This document shows positions 29,511-38,402 of a DNA stretch of 64,000 bases, in pieces. The notes beneath the pieces were generated by a model. The model did not search any database and was not told the DNA's origin. It saw only the letters and a list, made by a program, of their open reading frames with translations. Numbering within the stretch: the stretch's first letter is position 1; each line of letters starts with the position of its first letter. Source of the stretch: Fischerella sp. JS2. Its GTDB lineage: Bacteria > Cyanobacteriota > Cyanobacteriia > Cyanobacteriales > Nostocaceae. Position numbers and translations under genes: made by a program. Location: contig NZ_CP135918.1 in the NCBI RefSeq assembly GCF_032393985.1, forward strand, positions 4,837,724 to 4,901,723, read 5' to 3'.

Positions 29511-29894
29511 ATGCTAGGTAATTTCCAAAAAAGTCAACTCCGCATAGAAATGGAAGCATCAGCAGCTGCCATTGGAGACAGTCTGCTGCGTCCTACACAA
29601 TTGGAAAAATGGCTGCTTTCTGGTAGTCTTACCCCCGGAATGCCAGAACAGTTACATCCAGGATTTCAATTCGCAACTCGATTCGGACCAATCACGATTC
29701 ATCATCAAGTAGATGTAGCAAATCCTAATTGTCTGCGTTTAATTCTCAGTCAAGGAATCGATGGTTTTCATGAATGGTACTGGGGCGAAGGTTGGGTACA
29801 ATCTCGCCTAGAAGGAATATCACTTTTGCCACTGGCTTTAGGACAAAGTTTAAATTTACTAAGTTTGCGTCAGTTTTTAGCACAAAAAAGTTAG
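29511..29894 (+). CDS. conserved hypothetical protein, SRPBCC-like
   Basis: A 127-residue soluble protein. I do not recognise the family with certainty; the pattern of short beta strands with W, G and P (LEKWLLSGSLTPGMPE, RFGPITIHHQVD, GFHEWYWGEGW) fits a small START/SRPBCC-type fold. I chose the ATG at 29511, because sequence upstream of it reads as intergenic and the earlier start would add 34 residues without protein-like character. No operon partner. Confidence 0.6.
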   Translation: MLGNFQKSQLRIEMEASAAAIGDSLLRPTQLEKWLLSGSLTPGMPEQLHPGFQFATRFGPITIHHQVDVANPNCLRLILSQGIDGFHEWYWGEGWVQSRLEGISLLPLALGQSLNLLSLRQFLAQKS

Positions 29895-29901
29895 TAGTTA
29901 G

Positions 29902-29923
29902 AGACGCGAGGAACATCGCGTCT
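29902..29923. repeat. AGACGCGA hairpin repeat, copy 1
   Basis: Perfect 8-bp hairpin AGACGCGA-GGAACA-TCGCGTCT located eight bases after the stop codon of the hypothetical gene. An identical hairpin with the same flanks is at 35451-35472. Both sit within TTAGTAG-like tandem repeats. Confidence 0.55.
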
Positions 29924-30016
29924 GTACATTAGTAGTTAGTAGTTAGTAGATAATAGGTAACTGGTAATTGTTATTAGTTATCAATCACTATCCACTAACC
30001 ACTATCTACTAACTAA

Positions 30017-31231
30017 TTACGAAGTACTCCTCAATTCAGCTGTGCGTACTGATAATTGCTGTGTTTGATTTCCACGTTGCACTTTCACCTGTAACACTTG
30101 TCCGACGCGAGTGTCTTCCACAAGGTTTTGCAACTGTTCAGCACTAGTAATTGCTTGTCCATCAACTTGGGTAATAACATCCCCACGCCGAATACCTGCT
30201 TTAGCGGCTGGAGAATTAGGTAAAACCCGCATGACCAAAACCCCGTTCACTTCTGGAATAATGAACTGAGAATTGGGGTCATTATTGCTTTCCTTGGCTA
30301 GTTGGGGTGTAAGAGTCACCATTTGTACACCCAAGTAAGGATGAACTACTTTACCACCACGTTGCAATTGAGCTGTAATTTGTTTAGCTTTATCGATGGG
30401 AATAGCAAAACCAATCCCCATAGCATCAGCACGAATAGCTGTGTTAATACCAATGACTTCACCTCGATCATTTAACAGTGGGCCGCCAGAGTTACCAGGG
30501 TTGATTGCAGCATCTGTTTGGATAAAGTCTAAGCGTTTGTCGGGGATACCAACTTGAGCGCTAGAACGTCTCAGGGTGCTGACAATTCCTAAGGTAACGG
30601 TATTATCAAATCCTAAGGGATTACCGACTGCGATCGCCCAGTCTCCTACCTGGACATTAGAAGAAGAACCCAAAGGTGCGACAGGCAAATCACCACCAGC
30701 GTTAATCTTAACTATTGCCAAATCAGTAACTTCATCAACACCTTGGACTTTGCCTTCAAAATTACGTCCATCTTTGAGGCGGACTGTAACTCTATCAGCA
30801 TTATCGACCACATGGGCATTGGTCATAACTAAGCCACTTTTATCAATAATGAAACCAGAACCCAGACCTCGCAATTGCTCTGGAGGTAACTGTTGGGGAA
30901 AACTTTCTCCAAAGAACCTGCGGAAAAATGGGTCGTCATAAAAATCAGGTAGACGACGAGTAACCGTACGTTCAGTATCAATCCGAACTACAGCTGCCCC
31001 CACACGATTTACCGCCGCAGTCACAAAGCTGCTGTTACCAATTGCTGCTGTAGCTGGTGATTGCCGTTGAGCAAGAAGTTGTGGTGTGTCATTTGTGACA
31101 ATTTTAGGTGCTGGCTCAGCTTGAGAAGGTGACACTTGGATTGTGCCGACAGTGAGAACAACTCCTAAAAACATCGCTAATACGTGGGTGAAGAGTTGTT
31201 TAATAGACCTGGGTAGTTGGGAAAATCGCAT
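30017..31231 (-). CDS. HtrA/Deg-type serine protease
   Basis: A 404-residue exported protease. After a membrane/signal segment (about 14-38) comes a trypsin-like domain with the catalytic triad in TNAHVV (His), TDLAIVK (Asp) and GNSGGPLL (Ser), then a single PDZ domain (about 300-400). This is the arrangement of cyanobacterial HhoA/HhoB/HtrA, which handle misfolded proteins in the periplasm or thylakoid lumen; which of the three it is cannot be decided. ATG 31231 has AAGG at good distance and is preferred over GTG 31237. Confidence 0.88.
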   Translation of the reverse strand: MRFSQLPRSIKQLFTHVLAMFLGVVLTVGTIQVSPSQAEPAPKIVTNDTPQLLAQRQSPATAAIGNSSFVTAAVNRVGAAVVRIDTERTVTRRLPDFYDDPFFRRFFGESFPQQLPPEQLRGLGSGFIIDKSGLVMTNAHVVDNADRVTVRLKDGRNFEGKVQGVDEVTDLAIVKINAGGDLPVAPLGSSSNVQVGDWAIAVGNPLGFDNTVTLGIVSTLRRSSAQVGIPDKRLDFIQTDAAINPGNSGGPLLNDRGEVIGINTAIRADAMGIGFAIPIDKAKQITAQLQRGGKVVHPYLGVQMVTLTPQLAKESNNDPNSQFIIPEVNGVLVMRVLPNSPAAKAGIRRGDVITQVDGQAITSAEQLQNLVEDTRVGQVLQVKVQRGNQTQQLSVRTAELRSTS

Positions 31232-31780
31232 AACCACAACCTTATTTTTTCAGCTAGTTAGTTATGTATTTGTTCATTTTTTCTGGTGCAAGTAGTTGAT
31301 AATGACTACTTACATACCTAAACATTATTGTTGCAGATTTGATGATCATCCCTAAGTGTTGACGCTAGCTCTCATGTCAGAGTTTCATGTTTGCTTTAGT
31401 CTTGACACTTGGGGATTATTATGATCCATTTGTAAATCAATTTATGTGAATTTATAGCTGCCAAGCTATTCTGGAAACTTACACTCGCAATATTCGGGAA
31501 TTAGGATGATTGATTCCTGGTAATTGCTGTTAATTCAAAGATATAATATATGCTTACACTTAAAATCACAAAGCAAAATAGGACTTAAATGTACTCATTG
31601 CTCCCAAAGCAAGCATGAGACCTTTGTCAGACCCTTGTGACAGAAAAGACGGATAAAGGGGATCAGGAAAATATTTTTACTCCTCACACTTCCCACACTC
31701 CTCCTACTCCCCACACTCTCCCATTACTATCCCTGTCTAAGCTACGATCTTATGTATTACTAAACTCCAAACAGCAACCC
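31232..31780. other. divergent intergenic region
   Basis: Between the HtrA-type gene and the CsoR-like gene. The last 120 bases are pyrimidine-rich tandem repeats (CTCCTCACACTTCCCACA-like). The promoters should be in the first 400 bases. A weak inverted pair related to AGTGTTGACGCT is seen near 31355; nothing firm. Confidence 0.45.
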
Positions 31781-32182
31781 ATGAATGGATCGAAGCAATT
31801 AGGTAAATCATCTTTGCCTAGTTTTGAGCAAGATGAAGATGTACTCTTGGAAGAAACAGACCACGTTCACATACACAAGACTCACAAGCATGAGCAGTCG
31901 CCTCATCCTCACGTTCATAGCGAAGAGTCTTTGCGTCGATTGGTGAATCGATTATCACGTATAGAAGGACATATTCGCGGGATCAAGACAATGGTACAGC
32001 AAAATAGCCCTTGTCCTGAGGTGTTATTGCAAATTGCCGCAGTTCGAGGTGCGCTGGATAAAGTAGCACGAATCGTTTTGGATGAACATTTAACTGAGTG
32101 TATTGCTAGAGCAGCACAAGAGGGCAATATTGATGTGGAAATTGAGCAACTCAAAGCAGCTTTAGATCGATTTTTGCCATGA
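31781..32182 (+). CDS. CsoR/InrS-family metal-sensing repressor
   Basis: A 133-residue all-helical DUF156 protein. The metal site is visible: Cys in NSPCPEVLL, and His and Cys in DEHLTEC, the classical CsoR/FrmR W-X-Y pattern. The N-terminal 50 residues are histidine-rich (DHVHIHKTHKHEQSPHPHVH), which is typical of the nickel sensor InrS in Synechocystis, so nickel or another divalent metal is more likely than copper. It should bind its own or a nearby efflux promoter when metal-free; no efflux gene is visible in the window. I chose ATG 31781; an earlier in-frame ATG would add 48 residues made entirely of repeat DNA. Confidence 0.8.
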   Translation: MNGSKQLGKSSLPSFEQDEDVLLEETDHVHIHKTHKHEQSPHPHVHSEESLRRLVNRLSRIEGHIRGIKTMVQQNSPCPEVLLQIAAVRGALDKVARIVLDEHLTECIARAAQEGNIDVEIEQLKAALDRFLP

Positions 32183-32200
32183 TGGGATTGGGGAGGTAGG

Positions 32201-32319
32201 GAGGTGGGGAACTCACCGATCCCCTGGTGGGGATTAAGGGCAGTGGGGGAGTGTGTAGACGCGTAGCGGCTTAAGGTAAGGGTGGAGTGTGAGGAGTAGT
32301 AAGCCGCCATTAACTACTA
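32201..32319. repeat. long inverted repeat, left arm
   Basis: About 119 bases that recur in reverse orientation at 35511-35642 with only small differences. The central stretch of roughly 55 bases, containing GTAGACGCGTAGCGGCTTAA, is the same in both arms; the flanks carry GAGGTGGGGAACTCACCG in both. The arms enclose crtD and the M16 peptidase gene. Confidence 0.75.
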
Positions 32320-32371
32320 ACTACTAACCAATAACTATTGACAATTGACAATTAACAATTGACCCTTGCCC

Positions 32372-33880
32372 TTACCCATCTATTTGCCTAACTACTGTGA
32401 GTGCTGAATAACTCACGCCTGCTGTACCTTCGCCGGGGTGGGTGGAGTCACCGACTAACCAGAGATGATCTATGGGTGTACGATTGGCAAATCCAAAGGG
32501 GCCAAATGTCGGTATCCTTTGACCAATACCACCGACAATACCGCGATCGCGACCTGTGTAATGAGCAAAGGTACGGGGAGTAGCAGCTTCTATGTGAATG
32601 ATAGTTTCTGGTTTTAAGTAAAAGTATTGTGCTAAACGAGCGATCGCATCTTCTGTATACTTTTGTTTTAATCCTTTGTAATCATCTGTCTGCCACCAAG
32701 GTTGAGGGTCTACGAAGGAAGAGGCGATAATTGTAGCTTGACCTGTAGGCGCGCGACCATCACCGGGATGACTCACAGATACAAATAGGGAATTATTTTC
32801 GCCAATGGGCCCATTGGCATCATACATAAATTGCAGGTGGGGGGGACAATCAAGGGGAATAGCGCTTGCATCCACACCTAGATACACTACAAATGCACCG
32901 GATGCAGGTGGCAATTTTGCTATACGTTTCTTATAGCCAGAAGGAACTTTTTCACCTAGCAATTTCACTAAATTTTGGATTGTAACATTAGCTATGATAT
33001 GGTCGGCTGATTCTGTCCAAGTTTCCCCAGTTTTTTGGTTGCGAATCACTACAGCCTTAGCTTTACCTTGGGCTATTTTGATTTGTTCAACAGTGTGGCG
33101 CATTAATAACTTACCACCATCTCGTTCTAAAGCAGAAACTAGGCGATCGCTCAGCACCTGCATACTACCTTGGAGATGAAACAAGCCTTGCGGTTCCTGA
33201 GATACACTCAACGCTGTTGCAGCATATAATAGTGCTGTTTCTTCTGCATCTACCTGAGAGTATAGCTTCAGTTGCAAATCCAAAAACGTCCGCAAACGCT
33301 GATCGTCTGACAGCTTGTAGGCACGCAACGCATCCCCTACTGTAAATAAGGTATAAGGTACAGTAATTAAAGTACTCGGACGTACCGCCTTGGTTAGCTG
33401 CCATAAATCCCAAGTGTTACGCGGTGGTAGCACCGGATTACGCCCTTGAAATTCCCAGCTAGCTTTAAATAATTCTGCAATCAATTGCCAAAAAGGTTCG
33501 CTACCAGGAAACTGTCGCTGACGTTCCTCTTGCCATTTCTGAGGGTCACGCCAAACATTGATGGGTGTATTTTCTCCTGGTAAAAATACCGCACAAGCAG
33601 GGTCACAAGGCGTTGCAGGCGGGAGATCAATTTCTAATTCTGAGAAAATCCGATGATGAATTCCTCCTGGTTCTAAACCTGCAACTTGGGTTGCGCCGAC
33701 ATCAAAAGTAAAGCCTTTGCGTTTAAATGTAGAAGTACAACCACCAGGCACTAGGGCTTGATCTAGAATGAGGACACTATAACCTCTACGGGCCAATAAT
33801 GCCCCAGCAGTGAGTCCGCCAATTCCTGCACCAATGACGATTACACGAGATTTACTTTTGCCAACACGATGATTTGGCAT
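32372..33880 (-). CDS. crtD: FAD-dependent carotenoid desaturase, CrtD type
   Basis: A 502-residue FAD enzyme of the phytoene-desaturase/CrtISO superfamily. It opens with a Rossmann dinucleotide motif (VIVIGAGIGGLTAG) and ends with a C-terminal FAD-contact region (HLWLVGDSTHPGEGTAGVSYS). Within the superfamily it most resembles cyanobacterial CrtD, the 3',4'-desaturase used to make myxol/myxoxanthophyll; the CrtH isomerase and CruF-linked relatives are the alternatives. It is a peripheral membrane enzyme. It has no operon partner and lies between the arms of a long inverted repeat. Confidence 0.72.
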   Translation of the reverse strand: MPNHRVGKSKSRVIVIGAGIGGLTAGALLARRGYSVLILDQALVPGGCTSTFKRKGFTFDVGATQVAGLEPGGIHHRIFSELEIDLPPATPCDPACAVFLPGENTPINVWRDPQKWQEERQRQFPGSEPFWQLIAELFKASWEFQGRNPVLPPRNTWDLWQLTKAVRPSTLITVPYTLFTVGDALRAYKLSDDQRLRTFLDLQLKLYSQVDAEETALLYAATALSVSQEPQGLFHLQGSMQVLSDRLVSALERDGGKLLMRHTVEQIKIAQGKAKAVVIRNQKTGETWTESADHIIANVTIQNLVKLLGEKVPSGYKKRIAKLPPASGAFVVYLGVDASAIPLDCPPHLQFMYDANGPIGENNSLFVSVSHPGDGRAPTGQATIIASSFVDPQPWWQTDDYKGLKQKYTEDAIARLAQYFYLKPETIIHIEAATPRTFAHYTGRDRGIVGGIGQRIPTFGPFGFANRTPIDHLWLVGDSTHPGEGTAGVSYSALTVVRQIDG

Positions 33881-33968
33881 TGATTCTGTAATATACTTCT
33901 TAATATTTCTAATTATAATTTACAAATATTTAATATAAAGAAGCAATCTCCTACCAGAATCTTAGTAT

Positions 33969-34020
33969 CTTAGTGTCTTCGTGGTTTATTTTCATCACAA
34001 AGATACGAAGACACCAAGAA
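33969..34020. repeat. dispersed CTTTGTG-type hairpin
   Basis: Imperfect inverted repeat with arms CTTAGTGTCTTCGTGG and ACGAAGACACCAAG, the same family as at 22381-22438 and 43849-43905. Located in the divergent region between crtD and the M16 peptidase gene, so it is not always a 3'-end element. Confidence 0.45.
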
Positions 34021-34144
34021 AAATTTACCAAAACGTACCGCACATACATCAAGAACCCAGTAAATTTCTTGTAGTCAAGCGATCGCTGCAATTATCATTT
34101 AAGTGCTATGTAAGATAGAGGTAACTGCTCACTTACAACTACCC

Positions 34145-35425
34145 ATGACCTCAACCCTGGTAAAATTTCCTCGTCTGAATGCACCACAGCTTCATCGATT
34201 GCCGAATGGTTTAACAATCATAGCGGAGCAAATGCCGATAGATGCAGTTAACCTGAGTTTGTGGATTAACGTTGGCTCAGCTGTAGAAGCAGATGCAATT
34301 AATGGCATGGCTCACTTTTTAGAGCATATGATTTTTAAGGGAACTGAGCAACTAATCAGTGGTGAGTTTGAACGTAGAATTGAAGAGCGGGGTGCTGTTA
34401 CCAATGCTGCAACTAGCCAGGATTATACCCATTACTATATAACTACTGCTCCTAAGGATTTTGCTGAGCTTGCGCCTCTGCAAATTGATGTAGTAGCTAA
34501 TGCAAGTATCCCTGATGATGCCTTTGAACGGGAAAGGTTGGTAGTTTTAGAAGAAATAAGACGTTCCGAAGATAATCCCCGTCGTCGCACCTACAAAAGG
34601 GCGATGGAGATGGCTTTTGCACAACTACCTTATCGACGACCTGTATTGGGACCAGAAGAAGTAATCTCTCACCTCCATCCCCAACAAATGCGAGATTTTC
34701 ATGCTACCTGGTATCAACCGCCGTCAATAACTGCTGTCGCTATAGGTAATTTACCAGTAGAAGAATTAATTGAAATCATTGCACAAGGCTTTGGAAAATC
34801 TCACAATCACCAATCAACTACCAACAAACAACTACCAACACTTGCTTGTGAACTCCCATTTACTGAAATTGTCCGACATGAGTTTACTGATGAAAGCTTA
34901 CAGCAAGCACGACTGGTAATGGTTTGGCGAGTTCCAGGCTTAGACAAACTTGATGAAACTTACGCCTTGGATGTTTTAGCAGCAATTCTCGGACATGGAC
35001 GTACATCCAGATTAGTCCGAGAGTTACGCGAAGAACGTGGACTGGCTTCTCATATTTCTGTGAGTAACATGACTCATAAGTTGCAGGGGACATTTTATAT
35101 TTCCGCCCACTGTCCAGTAGAAAATGTCGGGTTAGTAGAAGAAGCGATCGCTCAACATATTAGAACTTTACAAACCGAGTTCGTGCAAGAATCAGAAATT
35201 GCCCGTGTGCAGAAACGAGTTGCGAATAGATTTATTTTTGGCAACGAGACACCAAGCGATCGCGCAGGTTTATATGGTTATTATCAAACACTAATAGGTG
35301 ATTTGGAACCAGCCTTTGACTACCCCAGCCACATCCAAGCACAGGATGCAACAAAATTAATGCAAGCTGCCCAAAAGTATCTTACCCCCGATGCTTACGG
35401 TGTGGTGGTAATGAAACCTGTTTAG
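34145..35425 (+). CDS. M16-family zinc peptidase
   Basis: A 426-residue insulinase-type peptidase. The inverted zinc motif HFLEH (in MAHFLEHMIFKGT) and the downstream glutamate (about 75 residues later, EEIRRSEDNP) are present, so this is an active-type beta subunit, followed by an M16_C domain. Bacterial homologues of this size process peptides or pair with an inactive partner; no second M16 gene is adjacent. I prefer ATG 34145 over an in-frame GTG 42 bases upstream, because the family begins close to the PxLNAPQLHRLPNGL region; ribosome signals are weak for both. Confidence 0.82.
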   Translation: MTSTLVKFPRLNAPQLHRLPNGLTIIAEQMPIDAVNLSLWINVGSAVEADAINGMAHFLEHMIFKGTEQLISGEFERRIEERGAVTNAATSQDYTHYYITTAPKDFAELAPLQIDVVANASIPDDAFERERLVVLEEIRRSEDNPRRRTYKRAMEMAFAQLPYRRPVLGPEEVISHLHPQQMRDFHATWYQPPSITAVAIGNLPVEELIEIIAQGFGKSHNHQSTTNKQLPTLACELPFTEIVRHEFTDESLQQARLVMVWRVPGLDKLDETYALDVLAAILGHGRTSRLVRELREERGLASHISVSNMTHKLQGTFYISAHCPVENVGLVEEAIAQHIRTLQTEFVQESEIARVQKRVANRFIFGNETPSDRAGLYGYYQTLIGDLEPAFDYPSHIQAQDATKLMQAAQKYLTPDAYGVVVMKPV

Positions 35426-35450
35426 TTAGTGGTTGGTTGTTAGTAGGTAG

Positions 35451-35472
35451 AGACGCGAGGAACATCGCGTCT
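35451..35472. repeat. AGACGCGA hairpin repeat, copy 2
   Basis: Second copy of AGACGCGA-GGAACA-TCGCGTCT, 25 bases after the stop codon of the peptidase gene. It and the copy at 29902-29923 also share flanking bases GTCTGTACA. Confidence 0.55.
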
Positions 35473-35510
35473 GTACAATAGTGGTTGGTTGTTGTTGATT
35501 GTTGGTTGTT

Positions 35511-35642
35511 AGTAGTTAATGGCTTACTACTCCTCACACTCCACCCTTACCTTAAGCCGCTACGCGTCTACACACTCCTCCCACCTCCCCACCTCCCCAC
35601 CGCCCCTAATCCCCAGAGGGGACCGGTGAGTTCCCCACCTCC
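35511..35642. repeat. long inverted repeat, right arm
   Basis: Reverse-complement copy of 32201-32319, ending 12 bases before the fructosamine-kinase start codon. See the left arm. The arms are 3.2 kb apart. Confidence 0.75.
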
Positions 35643-36311
35643 CCATCTAAAATCATGTGGACTGACATCGACGCCCATATTACGCAAATCATTGGTGAAA
35701 AATTCCACTCTGCACAACGACGTTCAGTTGGTGGCGGGTGCATCAACCAAGGTTATGCCATATCGGATGACAAGCTTACCTACTTCGTTAAGCTTAATCA
35801 AGCATCGCAAGTTGCCATGTTTGAAGCAGAAGCACTGGGTTTAGAACAAATGTACAACACAGGTACTATCCGCGTTCCCAAACCAATCTGTTATGGAACA
35901 GCAGGTAATTCTTGTTACTTGGTTTTAGAGTGGTTGGAAATGGGTTCAGGTAATGCCAAAGCTTGGGAAGAGATGGGACATAAGTTAGCGGCGATGCACA
36001 AAGCCACTACAGTCAATAGTTTTGGCTGGGACATGAATAATACTATTGGTTCTACGCCCCAAATAAATACTTGGACATCTAATTGGGCAGAATTTTTTAA
36101 CAAACATCGCCTGGGTTATCAGTTTCAATTAGCAAGGCGACGGGGTGGTAGATTTCCGCAAGCTGAAGATTTACTAGCTGCTATTTCCGAAATATTAGCA
36201 GACCACGATCCACAACCCTCCCTAGTACATGGTGATTTGTGGGGGGGTAACGCTGGATGTACTGTTAAAGGGGCGTTGCATAATAGCGGTATGAATTGAG
36301 GTCAATTAATC

Positions 36312-36671
36312 ATGGAATGTCCACGCTGTGGATCTTGTCATAACCGTAAGAATGGAAAGAAAAGAGGTAAACAGAATCACATTTGCTGTGATTGTGGTCG
36401 TCAATTCATTGATGTCTATAAACCACCCAGGGGCTACTCGGATGAAATCAAACAAGAATGCCTAAAAATGTACGTCAATGGTATGGGATTTCGTGGAATT
36501 GAAAGGGTGAAAAACGTTCATCATACTACCATTATTCATTGGGTTAAACGAGTGGGTACACAATTGGCGGATACACCAAATTCAAAGGAAATTCCGCAGG
36601 TGGGAGAACTAGATGAATTAGAAACATTTATTGGTTCAAAAAAAATAAAATCTGGTTGTGGACGGCGGTAA
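36312..36671 (+). CDS. IS1-type InsA protein
   Basis: A 119-residue protein with an N-terminal zinc ribbon (CPRCGS and CCDCG) and a helix-turn-helix (GMGFRGIERVKNVHHTTII). On its own it is the IS1 end-binding repressor-like product. It runs past the A8 slip site at 36638-36645. A minus-one shift there would join it to the next frame to give the full transposase, reading SKKNKIWLWTAV across the junction. Confidence 0.88.
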   Translation: MECPRCGSCHNRKNGKKRGKQNHICCDCGRQFIDVYKPPRGYSDEIKQECLKMYVNGMGFRGIERVKNVHHTTIIHWVKRVGTQLADTPNSKEIPQVGELDELETFIGSKKIKSGCGRR

Positions 36672-37003
36672 ATCACTTTACTCAAGGTATTCTTGCTTGG
36701 GTTTTAGGTGATCGTAGTTCGACTACTTTCCAACAGTTATGGAACATTGTCCAGTGTTGGCAGAGTTATTTTTACGTCACAGATGGATACCCTGTTTACC
36801 CTTGTTTTGTTCCTGATGGTGACCAAATTGTGAGTAAGACCTACATGACACGAGTCGAAAATGAAAACACAAGGCTTAGACATTATTTGGCTCGTCTTCA
36901 TCGTAAAACTTTATGTTATTCCAAAACTGAGGAAATGCTGAGATACTCTGTTCGATTGTTATTGCACTACCTCAAATATCGTTCTGTTCCCTTACCTGCC
37001 TAA
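36656..37003 (+). CDS. IS1-type InsB, catalytic part of transposase
   Basis: The 115-residue frame holding the DDE catalytic region. The first acidic site comes from the end of InsA (ELDELETFIGSKK), the second is in YVTDGYPVY, and the last in ENENTRLRHYLARL. Its own ATG is probably not used; it should be made as an InsA-InsB fusion by minus-one slippage on eight adenines. No stop codon or deletion breaks it, so the element may still be active. Confidence 0.85.
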   Translation: MWTAVNHFTQGILAWVLGDRSSTTFQQLWNIVQCWQSYFYVTDGYPVYPCFVPDGDQIVSKTYMTRVENENTRLRHYLARLHRKTLCYSKTEEMLRYSVRLLLHYLKYRSVPLPA

Positions 37004-37348
37004 AACATACCTTTATTCAGCAACGCCGTTAAAGGAGAACCAGTTATTTTCGATCCAGCAACATATTTTGGGGATAGGGAAGTAGACATCGCCATGACCG
37101 AACTTTTTGGCGGTTTTCCTGCGGCGTTTTATCGTGGTTATGACGAAGTGTTTCCCCTAGAACCAGGATACAAACGCAGGAAGACTTTGTATAACTTGTA
37201 TCACATCCTCAATCACTTTAATTTGTTTGGGGGCGGATATGAGTCGCAAGCAAACAGTATGATTGCAAGGGTTTTACATTCATGAAAGCAGGAGGCTATT
37301 TTTCCTTTGTACACAATCTGCGGCGCTCGCATTCAAACTTCTTTGATA

Positions 37349-37495
37349 TTACGGCAAAGAATGGAAAAAAGTACCGTATTGCAAACCAGGAAACAGATAA
37401 TTCAATACAATCATAATTACAGAAATAGTAACCAATGTTAGTGTAGCAACTATAGGAGCAGTGGAAAGATATCTTAGCAAATAACGTGCTTCCAT
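37349..37495 (-). CDS. psaJ2: photosystem I subunit IX, far-red paralogue
   Basis: A 48-residue protein, found by reading the minus strand downstream of psaF: it starts MEARYLLRYLSTAPIVATL, has one membrane helix and ends FPGLQYGTFFHSLP, matching PsaJ (normal length about 40-50). PsaJ binds chlorophyll near PsaF at the edge of PSI. Its place as the last gene of the minus arm, next to psaF, matches the far-red photoacclimation clusters. It lies 63 bases from the end of the disrupted kinase gene. Confidence 0.9.
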   Translation of the reverse strand: MEARYLLRYLSTAPIVATLTLVTISVIMIVLNYLFPGLQYGTFFHSLP

Positions 37496-37640
37496 GATAA
37501 ATTCTCCAACCTAAATCAAATTTGTTGAACTTGTATTTTTATTTGGATTATTGAGAGGGTAGCTGTTCAAATACGAATTATCTTGCCTCAATCACTTGGT
37601 ATATTGACAAAAACTTTTCAGATAACCTCTCAATATTATT

Positions 37641-38120
37641 TCAGCGAATTGAAATAGGAATTTCTTCATCCTTGGCAACTAATTCACCAGCTAGTAATTC
37701 TTTAATTGCTGCCAGAGGCCAAAATAAAGCCATCACCATACAACTGATGAATAAAGGTACATCAATAAACACTTCTTTTTCTTCTGCTTTATCTTGTTTT
37801 TTAATTGCCTGTAGGTAAGACCGACCGCTCCAGCCAATAAAACCAGCAGTATACAGAAATATGGTGATAGGAATTGCTACATCAACAGCAAGACTAAGGC
37901 GGTCAAGAGCAATCCGAGGTAGACCATCCTCACCACAAAGTAACTGCGAATAAGCTTTTAATGGCTTTGTAGTGTAATAACTGTCAGGAGCATTTTTCAT
38001 CCTTTCTACAAATGCAGCTGATTTGTAACAAGGAACCAATGTGGTATTTTCTGCCAATGCAGTAGAAACAGCGCTAAACCAAATCAAAATTCCGAGAATT
38101 AGAGCAAATATTCTTTTCAT
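37641..38120 (-). CDS. psaF2: photosystem I subunit III, far-red paralogue
   Basis: A 159-residue protein with a cleavable signal peptide (MKRIFALILG...STALA) for the thylakoid lumen, a lumenal part beginning ENTTLVPCYKSAAFVER, two cysteines, and membrane helices around 85-105 and 130-150 (PLFISCMVMALFWPLAAIKELL). This is PsaF, which lies at the PSI periphery and in algae docks electron donors. It is one of the PSI subunits exchanged in far-red light. It is followed by psaJ after 145 bases. Confidence 0.93.
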   Translation of the reverse strand: MKRIFALILGILIWFSAVSTALAENTTLVPCYKSAAFVERMKNAPDSYYTTKPLKAYSQLLCGEDGLPRIALDRLSLAVDVAIPITIFLYTAGFIGWSGRSYLQAIKKQDKAEEKEVFIDVPLFISCMVMALFWPLAAIKELLAGELVAKDEEIPISIR

Positions 38121-38193
38121 GATTTTGTTATTTTCTGAGTATTGGTTGTTAGTAGTTATTGGTTAGTAATTGTTGTTTATTTAAACCTTGACT

Positions 38194-38337
38194 TTACTCA
38201 CGGTTTATCGGATAAGTGTTGGCTGCATAAATTATCAAGAGAGCGCAAAACGATACAGCTGTTATCAAACCAAAAAAAACTCCGGTTGCTGTTGAGGCAA
38301 ATTGCCCCTCTCCATAAGCTAAATAAATGTGTTGCAT
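38194..38337 (-). CDS. unrecognised 47-residue single-helix membrane protein in the photosystem cluster
   Basis: Read on the minus strand from ATG 38337: it begins MQHIYLAYGEGQFAS, has one strongly hydrophobic segment at about residues 18-39 (FFGLITAVSFCALLIIYAAN) and ends TYPINRE. AGGA lies six bases ahead of the ATG. The size and build are those of the small photosystem subunits, but I cannot match it to PsaI/J/K/M/X or PsbE-PsbZ/Psb30. It lies between psbH and psaF in the same direction, 65 bases after psbH. This strongly suggests it is part of the far-red photosystems or their assembly. Alternatives are a spurious frame or a very divergent known subunit. Confidence 0.55.
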   Translation of the reverse strand: MQHIYLAYGEGQFASTATGVFFGLITAVSFCALLIIYAANTYPINRE

Positions 38338-38402
38338 TATTCCTATTTCCTTCTTCCCCTAGTTTCTTACCTATGATTATTTGCTCAAATTTATTCAATT
38401 TA

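Larger units (their letters stand above)
36272..37027 (+). mobile_element. IS1-family insertion sequence, complete
   Basis: A 756-base element with imperfect terminal inverted repeats (GGCGTTGCATAAT at the left, ATTCAGCAACGCC at the right) and an 8-base target duplication GTTAAAGG at 36264-36271 and 37028-37035. It carries two overlapping frames in the IS1 manner. The size, ends, duplication length and proteins all agree with the IS1 family. Confidence 0.92.
35655..37285 (+). pseudogene. fructosamine/ketosamine kinase gene interrupted by an IS1-type element
   Basis: Two separated pieces, 35655-36271 and 37036-37285, join in frame after removal of the insertion and its duplicated target to give a 288-residue kinase, the normal family size. 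The first piece holds SVGGGCINQGYAI and LVHGDLWGGN (catalytic loop with the APH-type HGD motif); the second begins with [18 protein letters not shown], which holds the metal-binding DP aspartate. Such enzymes phosphorylate ketosamines and remove sugars from glycated proteins. As it stands the protein would stop a few residues into the insertion, losing the metal ligand, so it should be inactive. Apart from the insertion no other damage is seen, which suggests a recent event. Confidence 0.88.

Noticed and set aside
31637-31780. N-terminal extension of the CsoR-like protein
   Set aside because: The 48 extra residues are encoded by CTCCTCACACTTCCCACA-like repeats; the family start is at 31781.
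35485-35844. 119-residue plus-strand open frame ahead of the kinase gene
   Set aside because: It is the translation of the inverted-repeat arm and then runs out of frame through the kinase gene.
38198-38398. 66-residue minus-strand frame in the same gap
   Set aside because: Different frame from the 47-residue protein; it lacks a ribosome site and has no hydrophobic pattern or known motif.
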